Origin: Thiotrichales bacterium
GTDB taxonomy: Bacteria; Pseudomonadota; Gammaproteobacteria; Beggiatoales; Beggiatoaceae
NCBI GenBank assembly: GCA_016744475.1
Contig: JADGEH010000033.1
Span: forward strand, 1-44,772
Reading direction: 5' to 3'
DNA: 44,772 nt
Of this stretch, positions 43,406 to 44,772 are shown piece by piece (position 1 is the first letter of the stretch; each line of letters begins with the position of its first letter). The translations under genes and the position numbers were made by a program. Under the pieces are notes generated by a model. It made no database searches. It saw only the letters and a program-made list of their open reading frames with translations, and was not told where the DNA came from.

Positions 43406-44007
43406 AAGCCCCTAGCCCCGACATTACTCTCCGATATATCAAACCCTTCGTCTTTGTGCTGTGCTTGTTGCCTGCGGTATTTTTGTGTGGGCAAGCCTTG
43501 ATGGATCAATTAGGGGCCAATCCGGTTGAAACGATCCTGCATAGCACGGGAGAGTGGGCGTTGCGCTTATTGCTCCTCACCTTGTGTGTCACGCCTTTGC
43601 GTCGCGGGTGGCGCTGGCATGGCTTAATTCGCCTGCGCCGAATGTTGGGTTTGTATGCGTTTTTTTATGCCGTTTTGCACCTGTGTGTGTGGGTGGTGTT
43701 TGAGCACTTTTTTGATGTTCATGCGCTGCTCAACGATATTCTGAAACATCCTTATATTATGGTGGGCATGGCGGCATTTTTACTCATGTTGCCTTTAGCC
43801 ATCACTTCAAATCAGTACATGCTAAAGCGTTTAGGCGGTGCTCAATGGCAGCAATTACATCGGCTGGTGTATTTAGTCGCCATTGCAGCGGTGATTCACT
43901 TTTGGTGGAAAATGAAATTAGATATTAGCGAGCCTCTGATATACGCCGTGATCTTGGGAATATTATTGATGCTGCGCCATCCTGCGATAGCCAAACGCTA
44001 TGGATAA
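43402..44007 (+). CDS. msrQ: Heme-binding membrane subunit MsrQ (YedZ)
   Basis: 201 residues, usual length. Six membrane helices of the ferric-reductase-like fold. NPVETILHSTGEWALRLLLL carries one heme-ligand His, YAVLHLCVW another, and LHRLVYLVAIAAVIHFWW the last pair. It passes electrons from quinols or flavin to the periplasmic molybdoenzyme MsrP, which repairs oxidised methionine. msrP, normally next door, is not in the window; instead the small Cys-rich gene lies upstream and cinA downstream. Confidence 0.92.
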   Translation: MKAPSPDITLRYIKPFVFVLCLLPAVFLCGQALMDQLGANPVETILHSTGEWALRLLLLTLCVTPLRRGWRWHGLIRLRRMLGLYAFFYAVLHLCVWVVFEHFFDVHALLNDILKHPYIMVGMAAFLLMLPLAITSNQYMLKRLGGAQWQQLHRLVYLVAIAAVIHFWWKMKLDISEPLIYAVILGILLMLRHPAIAKRYG

Positions 44008-44037
44008 CCACTCTATCCAAACGACACGGAGAACATC

Positions 44038-44523
44038 ATGACGGGCAATTTCAATGATTTAAGCCAAGCGCTAGGCCGCGTTTTAAGTGCGCGTGAGTGG
44101 CGTTTGGCTTGCGCAGAATCTTGCACGGGAGGCTGGGTGGCACAGGTCGTCACCGACATTCCTGGCAGTTCCGCCTGGTTTGATCGCGGTTTTGTGACCT
44201 ATTCCAATCAAGCCAAGCAAGACATGCTAGGCGTTCAAGAAGAGACGTTAAACACCCACGGTGCCGTGAGCGAAGCGGTGGTGTTAGAAATGGCGCAAGG
44301 CGCATTGACACACAGCGTGGCGGATATATCGGTAGCCATCAGTGGCATTGCGGGCCCTGGCGGTGGTAGCCCTGATAAACCCGTGGGTACGGTATGGTGT
44401 GCTTGGGCAACGGCGCAACAACATAAAGCGCAAAAGCAGGTGTTTACAGGTGATCGGCGTGAGGTGCGTAGACAGGCGGTAGAAAGGGCTTTGCAGGGAC
44501 TATTAGAGATGTTGCAGGATTAA
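44038..44523 (+). CDS. pncC: CinA-type nicotinamide-nucleotide amidohydrolase (PncC)
   Basis: 161 residues, the C-terminal CinA domain alone. The active-site region is LACAESCTGGWVAQ with FVTYSNQAK, and the loop ISGIAGPGGGSPDKPVGTVW is fully typical. It deamidates nicotinamide mononucleotide to the acid in NAD recycling. GGAGA lies before the ATG. It follows msrQ by 30 bases. Often it precedes recA; that region is outside the window. Its TAA abuts a MITE fragment. Confidence 0.93.
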   Translation: MTGNFNDLSQALGRVLSAREWRLACAESCTGGWVAQVVTDIPGSSAWFDRGFVTYSNQAKQDMLGVQEETLNTHGAVSEAVVLEMAQGALTHSVADISVAISGIAGPGGGSPDKPVGTVWCAWATAQQHKAQKQVFTGDRREVRRQAVERALQGLLEMLQD

Positions 44524-44572
44524 GAGCCTAATAGCGAATTTTCGCTTCGATCCCCCATCTCCATATATAGGG
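44524..44572. repeat. MITE-like repeat fragment (copy H)
   Basis: Starts GAGCCTA directly after the pncC stop and jumps to the right-half block GCGAATTTTCGCTTCGAT of copies A and B, ending in a decayed CCCATCTCCATATATAG. It is a large internal deletion form. Confidence 0.6.
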
Positions 44573-44772
44573 AAATGATCTCAGTGATATGACTCAAGCC
44601 ATCCGCTTTAAAAGGCAACGCAAACGGCGCAAACGGCGCAAAGAACGTCAACGTTTCCAAACGATGTTTAACTCATTCCCATGCGGCGAGACTGTAAAAG
44701 AACCCCGTCTCAGGAGCCTGAACACGCAATTTTGGGTTTGAAATCTAAAAAATAGAACCCGAGCCACTAAAA
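44573..44772. other. Right edge, repeats only
   Basis: Contains two and a half copies of GCAAACGGC (44620-44641) and, at 44667-44688, a 20 of 22 base match to the left flank of the inverted-repeat element (24890-24911, TTAACTCGTTCCCATGCG). No gene was recognised. Confidence 0.4.

Noticed and set aside
43315-43509. Minus-strand 64-codon frame opposite the Cys-rich gene and msrQ
   Set aside because: Shadow of two plus-strand genes with proper overlap and ribosome binding sites.

Overview
The window looks like chromosome of a moderately AT-rich gammaproteobacterium. It carries a pilMNOPQ cluster, an AlgZ-like kinase, rpsO-pnp, efp of the Lys34 type, MsrQ and a YajR-type transporter. The abundance of small dispersed palindromic repeats, MASE1/CHASE and hybrid kinases, and Ig-repeat surface proteins fits a Thiotrichales/Beggiatoa-like sulfur bacterium. 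That placement is inference: no rRNA or tRNA gene was seen.

Layout. Positions 1-509 hold a decayed IS5-family transposase, followed by almost 900 bases without a convincing gene. Then come a secreted protein (1466-2755), a Nudix hydrolase plus AlgZ-like histidine kinase pair (2834-4896), and a convergent periplasmic-sensing PAS/PAS/GGDEF cyclase (4997-7345). From 7595 to 17969, on the minus strand, is the type IV pilus cluster pilM-N-O-P-Q, followed by a giant Ig-repeat lipoprotein. Upstream of pilM are a REC-kinase-pseudoREC hybrid protein and pbpC; DUF2333 and aldo/keto reductase genes follow on the plus strand. Positions 24791-25520 are a gene-free island of nested palindromes. Then come pnp and rpsO (minus), efp, a very long MscS-type channel, a small membrane protein and a YkgJ-type Cys-cluster protein (plus). 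At 34049-37425 (minus) lies an unusual set: a stand-alone miniature secretin-domain protein and two tandem paralogous periplasmic proteins with two thioredoxin-like modules each. The right end has a MASE1/CHASE kinase, a lone OppC/DppC-type permease, a YajR-type MFS transporter, a broken mobA, a tiny Cys-rich gene overlapping msrQ, and a CinA-type amidohydrolase.

The strongest unexplained signal is a family of 65-160 bp imperfect palindromes (about eight copies or fragments at 4896, 19900, 22360, 25361, 33970, 36173, 37626 and 44524). Three copies keep recognisable 3-bp target duplications (TTA, TAA, CTA), and two kinds of terminal repeat begin GA. One subfamily's ends (GAGCCTAT) match the putative end of the decayed IS5-type element at the left edge, suggesting MITEs moved by IS5-family transposase. 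Several copies sit exactly at gene 3' ends, and their junctions supply the stop codon. The second strong signal is the mini-secretin protein, which closely resembles the C-terminal secretin domain of PilQ encoded in the same window but lacks the N-domains and the conserved C-terminal lip segment.
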